This document shows positions 1 through 7,907 of a stretch of DNA of 64,000 bases, piece by piece. The notes under the pieces were generated by a model. It did no database searches, was not told the DNA's origin, and saw only the letters and a program-made list of their open reading frames with translations. The DNA is from Paenibacillus sp. (GTDB taxonomy: Bacteria > Bacillota > Bacilli > Paenibacillales > YIM-B00363). Both the position numbers and the translations under genes were made by a program. The DNA lies in the NCBI GenBank assembly GCA_031181325.1, contig JAPSKX010000003.1, positions 1 through 64,000 of the forward strand, in the 5' to 3' direction. The first letter of the stretch is position 1; every line of letters begins with the position of its first letter.

Positions 1-46
1 TTACGGATTCGGACGTAAACAGGCGACGTCCACGTACTTGTGTCAT
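1..46 (-). CDS. metK: S-adenosylmethionine synthase, N-terminal fragment (cut by left edge)
   Basis: Fifteen codons run off the left edge and read MTQVRGRRLFTSESV. RLFTSESV is the conserved start of methionine adenosyltransferase (followed in the family by TEGHPDK), which makes S-adenosylmethionine from ATP and methionine in the cytoplasm. The ATG at 46 is preceded by AGGAGG (55-60) with an 8-nt spacer, so the start is secure. Upstream lie a near-consensus promoter and an attenuator-like pair of hairpins rather than the S-box riboswitch common before Firmicute metK. Only the N-terminus is visible, so identity rests on that signature. Confidence 0.85.
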   Translation of the reverse strand, partial: MTQVRGRRLFTSESV

Positions 47-116
47 GGAATCGACCTCCTATAAAGAATATTTTGCTGCGCCGATGACCAATCTATGCTG
101 AGAAAGACGCATACAC

Positions 117-163
117 AAAAAAAGGACCTTTCCCTGCCGAACAGGAAAAGGTTTCGAACCTTT
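117..163 (-). promoter_or_regulatory. metK leader: mutually exclusive hairpins, attenuator-like
   Basis: On the minus strand a 7-bp hairpin (163-157 with 153-147, loop CGA) shares its 3' arm with an 11-bp terminator stem (152-142 with 136-126, loop TTCGG) followed by seven Ts (123-117). The two stems cannot form together, the classic terminator/antiterminator layout. The structure starts within a few bases of the predicted transcription start. The same terminator may also end transcription from the upstream spore-protein gene. Confidence 0.65.
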
Positions 164-172
164 CGATATTCC

Positions 173-201
173 ATCATACCCCAGATGTCGATCGCTGTCA
201 A
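173..201 (-). promoter_or_regulatory. Sigma-A promoter, probably for metK
   Basis: TTGACA (201-196) and TATGAT (178-173) are separated by exactly 17 bp, a near-consensus housekeeping promoter. Transcription would start near 166 and run straight into the leader hairpins before metK. Confidence 0.8.
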
Positions 202-261
202 TTTTTCGGATTCGCGCCGCCCCTCGCGCCGCTGCACCTATTTCATGACCGGATAGATGAA

Positions 262-558
262 TTACTGCTTCATCGACTCGAATAAGTCTTGCTGCGCCTT
301 GCGGATCAATCGGCTCGTGATGTGGCCGCCGACCGCCCCCGTATCGCGGGAAGCGATGTAGCCCCAGTAATCCTCCTTGCCGCTATAGCCGGAGGTGCCG
401 GCGTCGCCGAGTTCGCCCGCGAATTCGGCGTCGAACGCGCCTGGCTTGCTGCGTCCGACCGGAAGACCGAGCTCCGCGGCGATTTCATATTTCATTGCGT
501 CCAGCGCTTTGTGCGATTCGGGCACGAGCTGGTTGCGTTTCGCGGATCCTTTCGCCAT
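262..558 (-). CDS. alpha/beta-type small acid-soluble spore protein (SASP)
   Basis: The 98-residue protein carries both SASP signatures: LDAMKYEIAAELG around residues 19-31, which contains the site cleaved by the germination protease GPR, and GGHITSRLIRKAQQDL near the C-terminus. Alpha/beta SASPs coat DNA in the forespore and protect it from UV and heat. About 30 residues (roughly 35-75) separate the two halves, longer than in the compact Bacillus SspA/B proteins. The ATG at 558 follows GAGGAGGTG with good spacing. A CATAATA box just upstream of the RBS resembles a sigma-G -10 element, but I found no convincing -35. Confidence 0.85.
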   Translation of the reverse strand: MAKGSAKRNQLVPESHKALDAMKYEIAAELGLPVGRSKPGAFDAEFAGELGDAGTSGYSGKEDYWGYIASRDTGAVGGHITSRLIRKAQQDLFESMKQ

Positions 559-657
559 CGTGGTTCACCTCCTCGCTGTAGGGGTGTACCTGTATTATGG
601 CTCGACCGCTTGGCTCTCAAGCCGCTAACATATTGTCACCGGGGGCAATATTTAACC

Positions 658-1239
658 TTATTGCAGAACCGTCTTCCCCTGGGCGTCGATCTCCGTGTAT
701 CCGCCCTTGATCGTGACGTACACGTCGTTCGGATAGTCCGGCTTCACCTTCACGCCGCGGCCTTCGCGCGGAATCATCAACAGGTGATTTTTCGGAATGA
801 GCGTATCCAGCTTCAGATCGACGCCGTCCGTGACGTCGGGGATCCCGTTTTCCGGGGTACTATGTACATAAGCCTGTCCCGTCCGCACAATGAACTCCGT
901 CCCCGTATCGCCGAGCAGCATATGTCCCGCCTTCAGGCGCACGACCGCATACGGCACCGACGCCGAAGCGCCGCCGTTCGCCAGCTGCTCCTCGAGCTCG
1001 ACCACGCGCCGCTGCAGCGCCTCGATCGTCGCCTTCGTCGTATCCGTTCCGCCGACCGCTTCGCCGTTCAGCGCTTTCCGAATTTGCTCGTCCACATAAC
1101 TTTTCGTCACGACCGGGTCCTCCGACGATCCGGGCTGCCCCGCCCCCGGAATGCCGCTCGCGAACGTCGTCAACATCGAACCGACCCAGACGCCGCAGCC
1201 GATTGCCGCGACCGCTGCCGCTACTTTTCCCCAACGCAT
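658..1239 (-). CDS. Membrane-anchored protein of unknown function with coiled coil
   Basis: A 193-residue protein that I do not recognise. It begins MRWGK and then a hydrophobic stretch (residues about 5-27) that is either an uncleaved anchor or a signal peptide. A predicted coiled coil follows (about 65-88, TIEALQRRVVELEEQLAN), then a compact C-terminal domain rich in beta-type sequence. The ATG at 1239 is chosen because GAGGAG lies 9 nt upstream; an in-frame TTG at 1308 has no RBS. It sits between the exporter operon terminator and the spore-protein gene with no overlap to either, so it may be transcribed alone. No function can be assigned. Confidence 0.7.
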   Translation of the reverse strand: MRWGKVAAAVAAIGCGVWVGSMLTTFASGIPGAGQPGSSEDPVVTKSYVDEQIRKALNGEAVGGTDTTKATIEALQRRVVELEEQLANGGASASVPYAVVRLKAGHMLLGDTGTEFIVRTGQAYVHSTPENGIPDVTDGVDLKLDTLIPKNHLLMIPREGRGVKVKPDYPNDVYVTIKGGYTEIDAQGKTVLQ

Positions 1240-1313
1240 GCCCTCGCGCTCCTCTGCCAATATGTTCTCTATGAATCTATCATAACGAACGATGTCGAAC
1301 GGTGGCAACCCAA

Positions 1314-1349
1314 ATCAAAAAAACGAAGCCCCCTCGTCGAGGACTTCGT
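1314..1349 (-). terminator. Rho-independent terminator after the exporter operon
   Basis: AACGAAG..CCTC pairs with GAGG..CTTCGTT (1349-1338 with 1334-1321) and is followed on the minus strand by a run of Ts. It lies just after the stop codon of the gene ending at 1359. Confidence 0.8.
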
Positions 1350-1358
1350 TCCTTCTAC

Positions 1359-3128
1359 CTATTCAATCGACGTAATTAATCTTCTGACGGTTCCGGTCGC
1401 CGTCTGAATCGACTCGTAAATTCGGATCGTCAGATCGCTCTCGAGCTGCTCCGTCCGCAAGTTCGTAAAGTGGACGACCGTCTCCCCGCTGATAAGCCGA
1501 CGATTGCCGTTCGGCAGATTGCTTACGAACGACAGCTCCGAAGAGCCGAGGCTGCGACCGAGGGCATCTACGATCTCGATTTCCATCAAGGAGAAGTCCC
1601 GGTCGGTGACGACCTTCTCGTCTTGCTGGATGATCATATCCATCTTCAGCTTATACGAGTATCCCGTTGCCGCATTGTACATCGCGGTGAACTGTTTTTG
1701 TCGAAGTTCGACCGTATACGGGTAAAAAGAGAACGTGCTGTCCGTGCCCGGCTGCTCCACGTCCAGCTTCACGGCCGCCAGGTCCGAGCGGTACGTCGCG
1801 CCGGAAGAAGACGCGACCGGCTCTTGGAGCTTCAACGTGACGTCTTCCCCGGTTTCCGACGCGGGCACCGTGAAGGTATACGCTACGACCGTAGCGAGTC
1901 CCGGCAACACTTGCGACGGCGCGTTGGCCTGTCTCGTTCCGGCATATTGATAGCCCTCCGCGCTTACCAACTCCGCCATCAGCGGCGGGATCGGCATCGC
2001 CTTCGCGCCTACGTTATCCAACTTGATCTTCGCGACAACGGTCTGGAACCCGGAGCCCGACGTCTCATGCATGCTCATTTCGACGAGCGCGACCTTCACA
2101 TCCTCCGGGATGGCGTCGCTGAACCGGCTTAAGTCGACGCTTTCGCCCATCGTATACTCCGGGGCGACTACCGACGTCGTCGTCGCCGCTCCCGGAAGCG
2201 CGAGCGCCACCCGGCCGACATGATATAGCGTCGTCTGCGGCGTCCCGCTCGCCATTGACGTAAATGCTTCCGTAGTGGAGAGCACTACGTTCGCAAACAC
2301 GGAGTTCGGCTTCTTCGGCAGCACGAGATGAATGAATGTATCCTCGCCAGGCAGAAGCACGATCTCTTCCGTCTCCGCACGTTGGCCCGCGAACGCTTCC
2401 TTCCCGTCATACCCTTCGATCGCGAGCGCCGGTACGGTCTGTTTATAAGCGCTTGGGTTTTGGACGAGCAGCTTCAATACGGTGGTCAGCCCCGTCGCGG
2501 CCGCTTGTTCGCTGAACGCGACCGGCGTGTACCGCAGCGGAGACTTCAACGCCTTAAGCTCGAACGGCGTTCCCCAAGCCGCTTGTTCCACGCCGCTTAC
2601 CTCGTTCCCGATCCCCGTCCATACGCGCCCCGCGACCGGCACCTCGACGATCACCGTCTCCTTCTTCGGATACACGTATTTATTGACGTCGACCCACTGC
2701 AGGCTCTTCACGTCCAACTCGTCAAGACCGTCCACGCTCGCCATGAAGCTGAGCTCGATTTCGGCCTGCGGACGCACGGACCTGGCATTGGTCGCCGAAG
2801 CGTCCATGCGATACGATACCCCATCCACCGTACGGACATGCAGCTCGTATTCCGGCACCCGCGCGATCGAGTTCGACCCGTTCTTCAGACGAACGACCGC
2901 CCCGATGTTTACCCCCGTCGCCGTCCGCTGCTGCACGACGCTCTTAACCTCGGTCCTTAGCGAGGCATTCACTTTATAGACCGGTTCCGCGCCCGCCGCC
3001 GTCGCATTCGTTTCCGCCGCCGGTGCCGCGCCGCCCGTCGCCGCGCTTGCCGTCCCGAATCCTAGACCCGAGACGACGACGGCGGCGGACAGAAGCGCGA
3101 CCGCTGTCGGCTTGCCCCATTGTTTCAT
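1359..3128 (-). CDS. Large secreted protein, paralogue A flanking the RND exporter
   Basis: A 589-residue exported protein with a signal peptide (positive start MKQWGK, hydrophobic core, AxA site near residue 29). The mature part is a string of beta-rich modules of about 110-130 residues, with motifs such as VRLKNGS, LVQNPS and KLDNVGAKAMPIP at similar points in each, and a C-terminal module opening FYPYTVEL. The protein at 7908-10070 has the same module order (LRLNNKGS, VMENVG, SIKNKGTTPLPVP, LYPYKVSF), so I infer paralogy. The ATG at 3128 has AGGAGG 10 nt upstream. It starts 19 nt after the adaptor gene and shares its operon. It is probably an extracellular or wall-associated partner of the exporter; I know no function for the family. 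Confidence 0.75.
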   Translation of the reverse strand: MKQWGKPTAVALLSAAVVVSGLGFGTASAATGGAAPAAETNATAAGAEPVYKVNASLRTEVKSVVQQRTATGVNIGAVVRLKNGSNSIARVPEYELHVRTVDGVSYRMDASATNARSVRPQAEIELSFMASVDGLDELDVKSLQWVDVNKYVYPKKETVIVEVPVAGRVWTGIGNEVSGVEQAAWGTPFELKALKSPLRYTPVAFSEQAAATGLTTVLKLLVQNPSAYKQTVPALAIEGYDGKEAFAGQRAETEEIVLLPGEDTFIHLVLPKKPNSVFANVVLSTTEAFTSMASGTPQTTLYHVGRVALALPGAATTTSVVAPEYTMGESVDLSRFSDAIPEDVKVALVEMSMHETSGSGFQTVVAKIKLDNVGAKAMPIPPLMAELVSAEGYQYAGTRQANAPSQVLPGLATVVAYTFTVPASETGEDVTLKLQEPVASSSGATYRSDLAAVKLDVEQPGTDSTFSFYPYTVELRQKQFTAMYNAATGYSYKLKMDMIIQQDEKVVTDRDFSLMEIEIVDALGRSLGSSELSFVSNLPNGNRRLISGETVVHFTNLRTEQLESDLTIRIYESIQTATGTVRRLITSIE

Positions 3129-3147
3129 ATATTGTAATCCTCCTCGA

Positions 3148-4416
3148 TTATTTCGCAAGCTGCACTTTCTCTTGATCGCTCAGCTGATGTTGGCCGGAGA
3201 TGACGAGATCTTCGCCCTCGGCTACGCCCGACAGCACTTCCTGCATCGTCTCGTTAATGCGGCCCAGCTCGACCTGGCGTCGTTCTACGATGTCTCCCTT
3301 CAGGATGAACACGTAATTTTCACTGCCTTCCCGAACGATGCTCGACGTCGGAACCGCGACGACGACTTGGTCTTCTTCTTCGGACAACAGCACCTGCGCC
3401 TTCATGCCAGGCATCAGTTTATTCTCCTTGTTCGGCACTTCCAGCTCAAGCGTGTACGACTTCGTCGCGGAGTTCATCACCGGCGATAAGAAGGCGACTT
3501 TCGCCGATGCCGGCTCCGTCGTTCCCGGCACGTAGAACATCAGCTCCGTCTTGCCGCGGACCGCGTCGGCCGCGGATTGCGTCAGCTCCGCTTTAATCTT
3601 CAGCGGATCGGTCTGTACGACCTGCAGCGCCTTCGTTCCCGGCTGGGTCGTCATCGCGACCTCCAACGGCAGCTCCGTCAACAGCCCGCTGATCGGCGCC
3701 GTTATATTGTAATTTTCCATCTGCCGTTCGGCTTGCTCGTACTGGAGCTGCGCCTGCTTCAGCTGAATCTCGTATTGCTCGAAGGTGAGCTTCGCATCCA
3801 TGGCCGTCTGCTGCTTCTTTAGCAGATCCAGATCGGATTGCAACAGCTTGAGATTGGTTTCGGTTTGATCCAACTCGCGCTGCGTCACATTGCCAAGCTC
3901 GAATTCATTCAACATGAGGTTGTAATTTTCTTGCAAATCCTTAACCTGCTGCTCCATCCGCGCGATCTGGTTTTTCATCTGCAGCTTTTGATTCGCGATC
4001 TCCTGATCTCCCGTCGAGTACGTGCGCTGCGCACTGCGGAGACCGAGCTCCGCGGATTGAAGCGCAAGCAGCGCGTCATCCTGCTTCAGCTGAATGATCG
4101 TCTCCCCGGCTTCCACCCGGTCGCCTCGCTTCTTCAGGATCGCTTCCACCTCGGCGCTCGTCTTCGCGAACACGTCGATCTGGACGGATGCCACGACGTC
4201 CGCGACTTGCTCCATCGGCTCTCCGATCTTCGTCTTGCCTATCTTTTCCGTTCTCACGATCTTCATTTGCTCCGCGGCTTGTTCCGTCTGCTGCGTATCG
4301 TCCGCGGCCGCCGGTTGCAGCGAACAGCCGGCTACAAGCGCGGCGCTTAGCGCCAAGGCGCCCATAGCTCCGATTCGCATCGCGGCTCTGCCTTGCGTAT
4401 TTCCCCATAACTTCAT
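3148..4416 (-). CDS. RND efflux adaptor (membrane fusion protein, HlyD/AcrA type), lipoprotein
   Basis: A 422-residue adaptor. The N-terminus is a lipoprotein signal with lipobox LVAGC (Cys31), so the protein should be lipid-anchored on the outer face of the membrane. A biotinyl/lipoyl-like half (VVASVQIDVFAKTSAEVEAIL) is followed by a long coiled-coil hairpin (about residues 100-235) and a second lipoyl half (NYNITAPISGLLTEL), then the beta-barrel and membrane-proximal domains. These are the standard parts of periplasmic adaptors that couple RND pumps. The ATG at 4416 has AGGAG about 10 nt upstream; an in-frame ATG at 4443 has none. It starts 29 nt after the pump gene in the same operon. Confidence 0.9.
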   Translation of the reverse strand: MKLWGNTQGRAAMRIGAMGALALSAALVAGCSLQPAAADDTQQTEQAAEQMKIVRTEKIGKTKIGEPMEQVADVVASVQIDVFAKTSAEVEAILKKRGDRVEAGETIIQLKQDDALLALQSAELGLRSAQRTYSTGDQEIANQKLQMKNQIARMEQQVKDLQENYNLMLNEFELGNVTQRELDQTETNLKLLQSDLDLLKKQQTAMDAKLTFEQYEIQLKQAQLQYEQAERQMENYNITAPISGLLTELPLEVAMTTQPGTKALQVVQTDPLKIKAELTQSAADAVRGKTELMFYVPGTTEPASAKVAFLSPVMNSATKSYTLELEVPNKENKLMPGMKAQVLLSEEEDQVVVAVPTSSIVREGSENYVFILKGDIVERRQVELGRINETMQEVLSGVAEGEDLVISGQHQLSDQEKVQLAK

Positions 4417-4445
4417 CGCTTCGACTCTCCTTTGTTCTCCCATGA

Positions 4446-7400
4446 CTATATCGTTGCCTGCGCCGGATTCGCTTCGGCATTCGGATTGCGATCTTTCTTG
4501 CGGGTAAGGCGTCTCTTCACCGACTCGATCAGATCGTATATGATCGGTACCACGACGAGCGTTAACAGCGTCGAAGTCGTCAAGCCGCCGATGACGACGA
4601 CCGCCAACCCTTTGGAGATGAACGCGCCTTTGGAGAACCCTAGCGCCAGCGGCACCAGCGCGAAGATGGTCGCGCCCGCCGTCATGATGATCGGACGAAG
4701 CCGCGCCATGCCGCCCTCCAGCAGCGCCTCGCGAACCGGCTTCCCTTCCTCCCGCAGCTGCTGTACCCGGTCGATCAAGACGATCGCGTTCGTGACGACG
4801 ATTCCGATCAACATGAGGAACCCGATCAGCGACGTAATGTTAACCGATTCTCCCGCGATCAGAAGCCCGAACAATCCTCCGATGACGGCCAGCGGCAGGG
4901 AGAACAGTACCGCGAACGGCGCGCTCGCGTTCCCGAACGCCAACACCATGACGAGGTACACAATGAAGATCGACGCCGCCATCGCCAGGAACATCTGCGT
5001 AAAGCTCTCCGCGATATCGTCGCTAATCCCCTTCACCTCGCGGCTTACGCCCGGCGGCAGCTCCAGCGCGTCCAGATCGGCGGTCACCTTCGCGATGACG
5101 CCGGCTTTGTCCACCGCGTCGACCGTTGCCGACACGCGGAGCGTCTGGCTCTGCATCTCCCGTTGAATCGAGACCGGCGCCTCGATCTGCTGCACCTTCG
5201 CGATTTCGTTGAGCGCGACGTCTTGCCCCAAGGGAGACTTCAGGATGAACCGACCGATTTTCTCTACTGTGTTCTTATCGTCGGGATCGACCTCTACCTT
5301 CGTTTCATAGAGTACATTATTGAATCGAAGTTCACCGAGCTGCTCTTCCCGGATCCAAGCCGCTACCATCTCTAGCACTTGGGCCGAAGATAGCGCATAT
5401 TGTCTCGCTTTGCCTTGATCCACCGTGATCTCGATTTCCTTCTTCTTCTCGCCTAGACTGTTTTCGATATCGGTCAGCTCCGGGTATTCCTTGAGCTTCG
5501 CCTCGATCATCGCGGCCGCTTGCTCTAGATAGAGCTGATCTTCCCCTTTAAGGTTATACACGAAATCGGATCCGCCGGTACCGGCGCTGAAGCTGATCAA
5601 CTGCCCGGCGACCTCCGAGTTTTTCGGCATCTCGTAGAGCATCTTCTCTTCCCAAACCTTCAAGGCTTCATTCGCGTCCGTCGCATCGCTGACCTCTGCG
5701 AAAATCATCGCCGTATACGGAATCTGTTCTTCGGATCCGAAGGCGTAGCCGACTAACGATTCCACATAATTAAACGTGTTTGCGCCCGTTTCGTCTTTCG
5801 ATGCGGACATGATCGCTTCGAGTTCTTTGATTTTGCTGTCTAACGTCTCGAAGGACGTCTCCGACGGCATCTCTACGCTGAACAGCATCGACTTATCCGA
5901 GGCGCTCTCCGGCATGAACGCCGTCGGCAGGAACGGGACCGTACCGACAATCGACGCTACGAAAATGACTCCCGTAATCAGCAATGTCTTGATACGATTA
6001 TGTAAGGTCCAGTTTAAAATTTTTCGATAAGCGACTTCCGCTTTCCCCACATGCTCTTCCGAATGCGCCAGTTTCTTTTGGTTCAACACCATCAGCTTCG
6101 CGAGCATCGGAATGACCGTGACCGCAACGAGCAGCGAGGACATCATCGCTACCACGACGGTAATCGCGAAAGGACGAAACACTTCGCCGAGGATCCCCGA
6201 GACGAAGGCGATCGGACCGAACACGCCGACGGTCGTTATCGTGGATGACGTGATCGCGCTGGCGACTTGCGCCGTAGCGTACTTTATAACGCTCTCGTTC
6301 CGCTCCTGCCGCTTTGTTAGTTGGCTGTATATGTTCTCGATGACGACGATACTGTCGTCGACGACCCGGCCGACCGCGATCGCGATGCCCCCGAGCGTCA
6401 TGATGTTCAACGTAATATCGAGTCCCGCCATGACAAGCAGCGTTATCAATATCGACAGCGGAATCGACACCAAGACGATGAAGGTCATTCGAATGTTTCT
6501 TAGGAAAACGAGTATCATGACCGAGGCGAGGAGCGCACCCAACAAGCCTTCCTTCACCATACCGTCGATCGAGTGTTGAATATCCGTAGCCGAGTTATAG
6601 ACGGAATGGAATTTCACGTTCGGAAGCGTCTTCTCCCATTCCGCCATCAGCCGATCGGCTTCCGCCGCGAATTCCACCGTATTGGCATCCTTCGTCTTGT
6701 ATAGATTAATACCGATCGCCGGCTTCCCGTCCAGACGGGCGCGGAAGGTGGACTCGCTTATCGCTTCCACGGTCGAGATTTGATTCAATTGCAGCGTGTC
6801 CCCTGTCGGGGTCGTGATCTGCAGATTCTCCAAGTTATAGATCGTATCGAACTCTCCGGCGACGCGCACCATTTGCGTATTGCCATCGATATCGACGGTA
6901 CCCGCAGGGCTGGCTAGAAGCGCGGCCCGGATCGATTGACTGACCGTCTGAGGCGTAAGCCCGTAATTCAAAAGCGCGTTCGCGCGTAGTCTAATGTTTA
7001 GAACCGCTTCTTCGTTACCGATGGATTCGACATGATCGATCCCGTCGATAGAGTTGAAAGCCGGCAGAATGGTGTCCTTATAAACCCGATCGAGTTCGAC
7101 CTGGTTCATTCCGTTCTCGCCGTAGACGGCTAAGTAGTACACCGGCTGCGAAGCGAAGCCGAAGGTCAGTACCTTCGGGCGTTCCGCACCGCTTGGCAGC
7201 CTAACGTTTTGCAACAAGCCCTCGATATCGTTTTTTGCATCTTCCGTATCGATGCCGCTGTCGAACTCCAGTGTAATCATGGAGAAGTTATCGCTTGAAG
7301 TGGAGGTCATATTTTTAAGACCCTGCACATTCGCGATCGCCTTCTCGATCGGCTTCGTAATTTGGTCCAATACGTCCTTCGGCGGAGCCGTGTATTGGGT

Positions 7401-7547
7401 TTGAACCATGACGATCGGCAATGATATATCCGGCATACTTTCCATCTTCAAGGAAGTCGCGGAGTAGACGCCGCCTCCGAACAGAAGCAGCATGATGATA
7501 AACACCGCAGCGATGTTTTTCATCGAAAAGTCCGTTAATTTACTCAT
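4446..7547 (-). CDS. RND-family exporter (HAE1-like, SwrC/YerP type)
   Basis: A 1033-residue, 12-helix proton-driven exporter, the usual length of HAE1 RND pumps. Features seen are an N-terminal transmembrane helix (about 10-30), two large extracellular loops each preceding a block of helices, and the TM4 signature VGRVVDDSIVVIEN containing the paired aspartates of the proton relay. A related block occurs in the second half (GIVVTNAIVLIDR). In Gram-positives such pumps (for example SwrC of Bacillus subtilis) export surfactants and amphiphiles. The ATG at 7547 follows GAGAGG by 9 nt; a GTG at 7565 lacks an RBS. It is first in an operon with the adaptor and secreted protein A. The substrate is unknown. 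Confidence 0.9.
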   Translation of the reverse strand: MSKLTDFSMKNIAAVFIIMLLLFGGGVYSATSLKMESMPDISLPIVMVQTQYTAPPKDVLDQITKPIEKAIANVQGLKNMTSTSSDNFSMITLEFDSGIDTEDAKNDIEGLLQNVRLPSGAERPKVLTFGFASQPVYYLAVYGENGMNQVELDRVYKDTILPAFNSIDGIDHVESIGNEEAVLNIRLRANALLNYGLTPQTVSQSIRAALLASPAGTVDIDGNTQMVRVAGEFDTIYNLENLQITTPTGDTLQLNQISTVEAISESTFRARLDGKPAIGINLYKTKDANTVEFAAEADRLMAEWEKTLPNVKFHSVYNSATDIQHSIDGMVKEGLLGALLASVMILVFLRNIRMTFIVLVSIPLSILITLLVMAGLDITLNIMTLGGIAIAVGRVVDDSIVVIENIYSQLTKRQERNESVIKYATAQVASAITSSTITTVGVFGPIAFVSGILGEVFRPFAITVVVAMMSSLLVAVTVIPMLAKLMVLNQKKLAHSEEHVGKAEVAYRKILNWTLHNRIKTLLITGVIFVASIVGTVPFLPTAFMPESASDKSMLFSVEMPSETSFETLDSKIKELEAIMSASKDETGANTFNYVESLVGYAFGSEEQIPYTAMIFAEVSDATDANEALKVWEEKMLYEMPKNSEVAGQLISFSAGTGGSDFVYNLKGEDQLYLEQAAAMIEAKLKEYPELTDIENSLGEKKKEIEITVDQGKARQYALSSAQVLEMVAAWIREEQLGELRFNNVLYETKVEVDPDDKNTVEKIGRFILKSPLGQDVALNEIAKVQQIEAPVSIQREMQSQTLRVSATVDAVDKAGVIAKVTADLDALELPPGVSREVKGISDDIAESFTQMFLAMAASIFIVYLVMVLAFGNASAPFAVLFSLPLAVIGGLFGLLIAGESVNITSLIGFLMLIGIVVTNAIVLIDRVQQLREEGKPVREALLEGGMARLRPIIMTAGATIFALVPLALGFSKGAFISKGLAVVVIGGLTTSTLLTLVVVPIIYDLIESVKRRLTRKKDRNPNAEANPAQATI

Positions 7548-7577
7548 GCACCCGTTCCTCTCCACCCAAGCTTTTCT

Positions 7578-7628
7578 AATTAAACGAAAATTATGTAGTT
7601 TGTCAACCTATACTATTTTACTACAATC
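7578..7628 (-). promoter_or_regulatory. Promoter and possible operator of the RND operon
   Basis: On the minus strand TTGACA is followed 16 bp later by TTTAAT. The -35 box lies between an upstream TGTAGT and a downstream ACTACA, an inverted repeat that could be a repressor operator. No repressor gene lies next to it in this window. The rest of 7548-7850 shows no credible gene. Confidence 0.5.
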
Positions 7629-7851
7629 GCGCTGAGCCGATAACCCCCCCTACCTATTCCTGAAATACGCGCTCCGCTTTCTTACGTTTCATCTTATCAG
7701 TCTTCGGCCGATCTCATTATGACTTTTTTGTTAAACGAAAGGAGGTCGTGCCTGGCGGATGACCTATGCACTATCTTATCGCAGGTATTCAAGGGGAAAA
7801 TACCGTCGAAGGCATGTAATCGTACTGGACTCAAGGCGGGGAGACGGAAAA

Positions 7852-7890
7852 AGAAAAACCTGCAGATGAGCATTACGCTACATCTGCAGG
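7852..7890 (-). terminator. Rho-independent terminator after secreted protein B
   Basis: A perfect 10-bp stem CCTGCAGATG/CATCTGCAGG (7890-7881 with 7868-7859) with a 12-nt loop, followed on the minus strand by TTTTTCTTTTT. It separates secreted protein B from the exporter operon. Confidence 0.85.
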
Positions 7891-7907
7891 TTGCTATTCT
7901 GAATGCT

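Noticed and set aside
47-261. SAM-I (S-box) riboswitch upstream of metK
   Set aside because: The promoter lies only about 50 nt before the terminator, and no S-box core could be traced.
1240-1308. TTG start at 1308 for the small anchored protein
   Set aside because: No RBS precedes it and it falls next to the operon terminator; the ATG at 1239 has GAGGAG.
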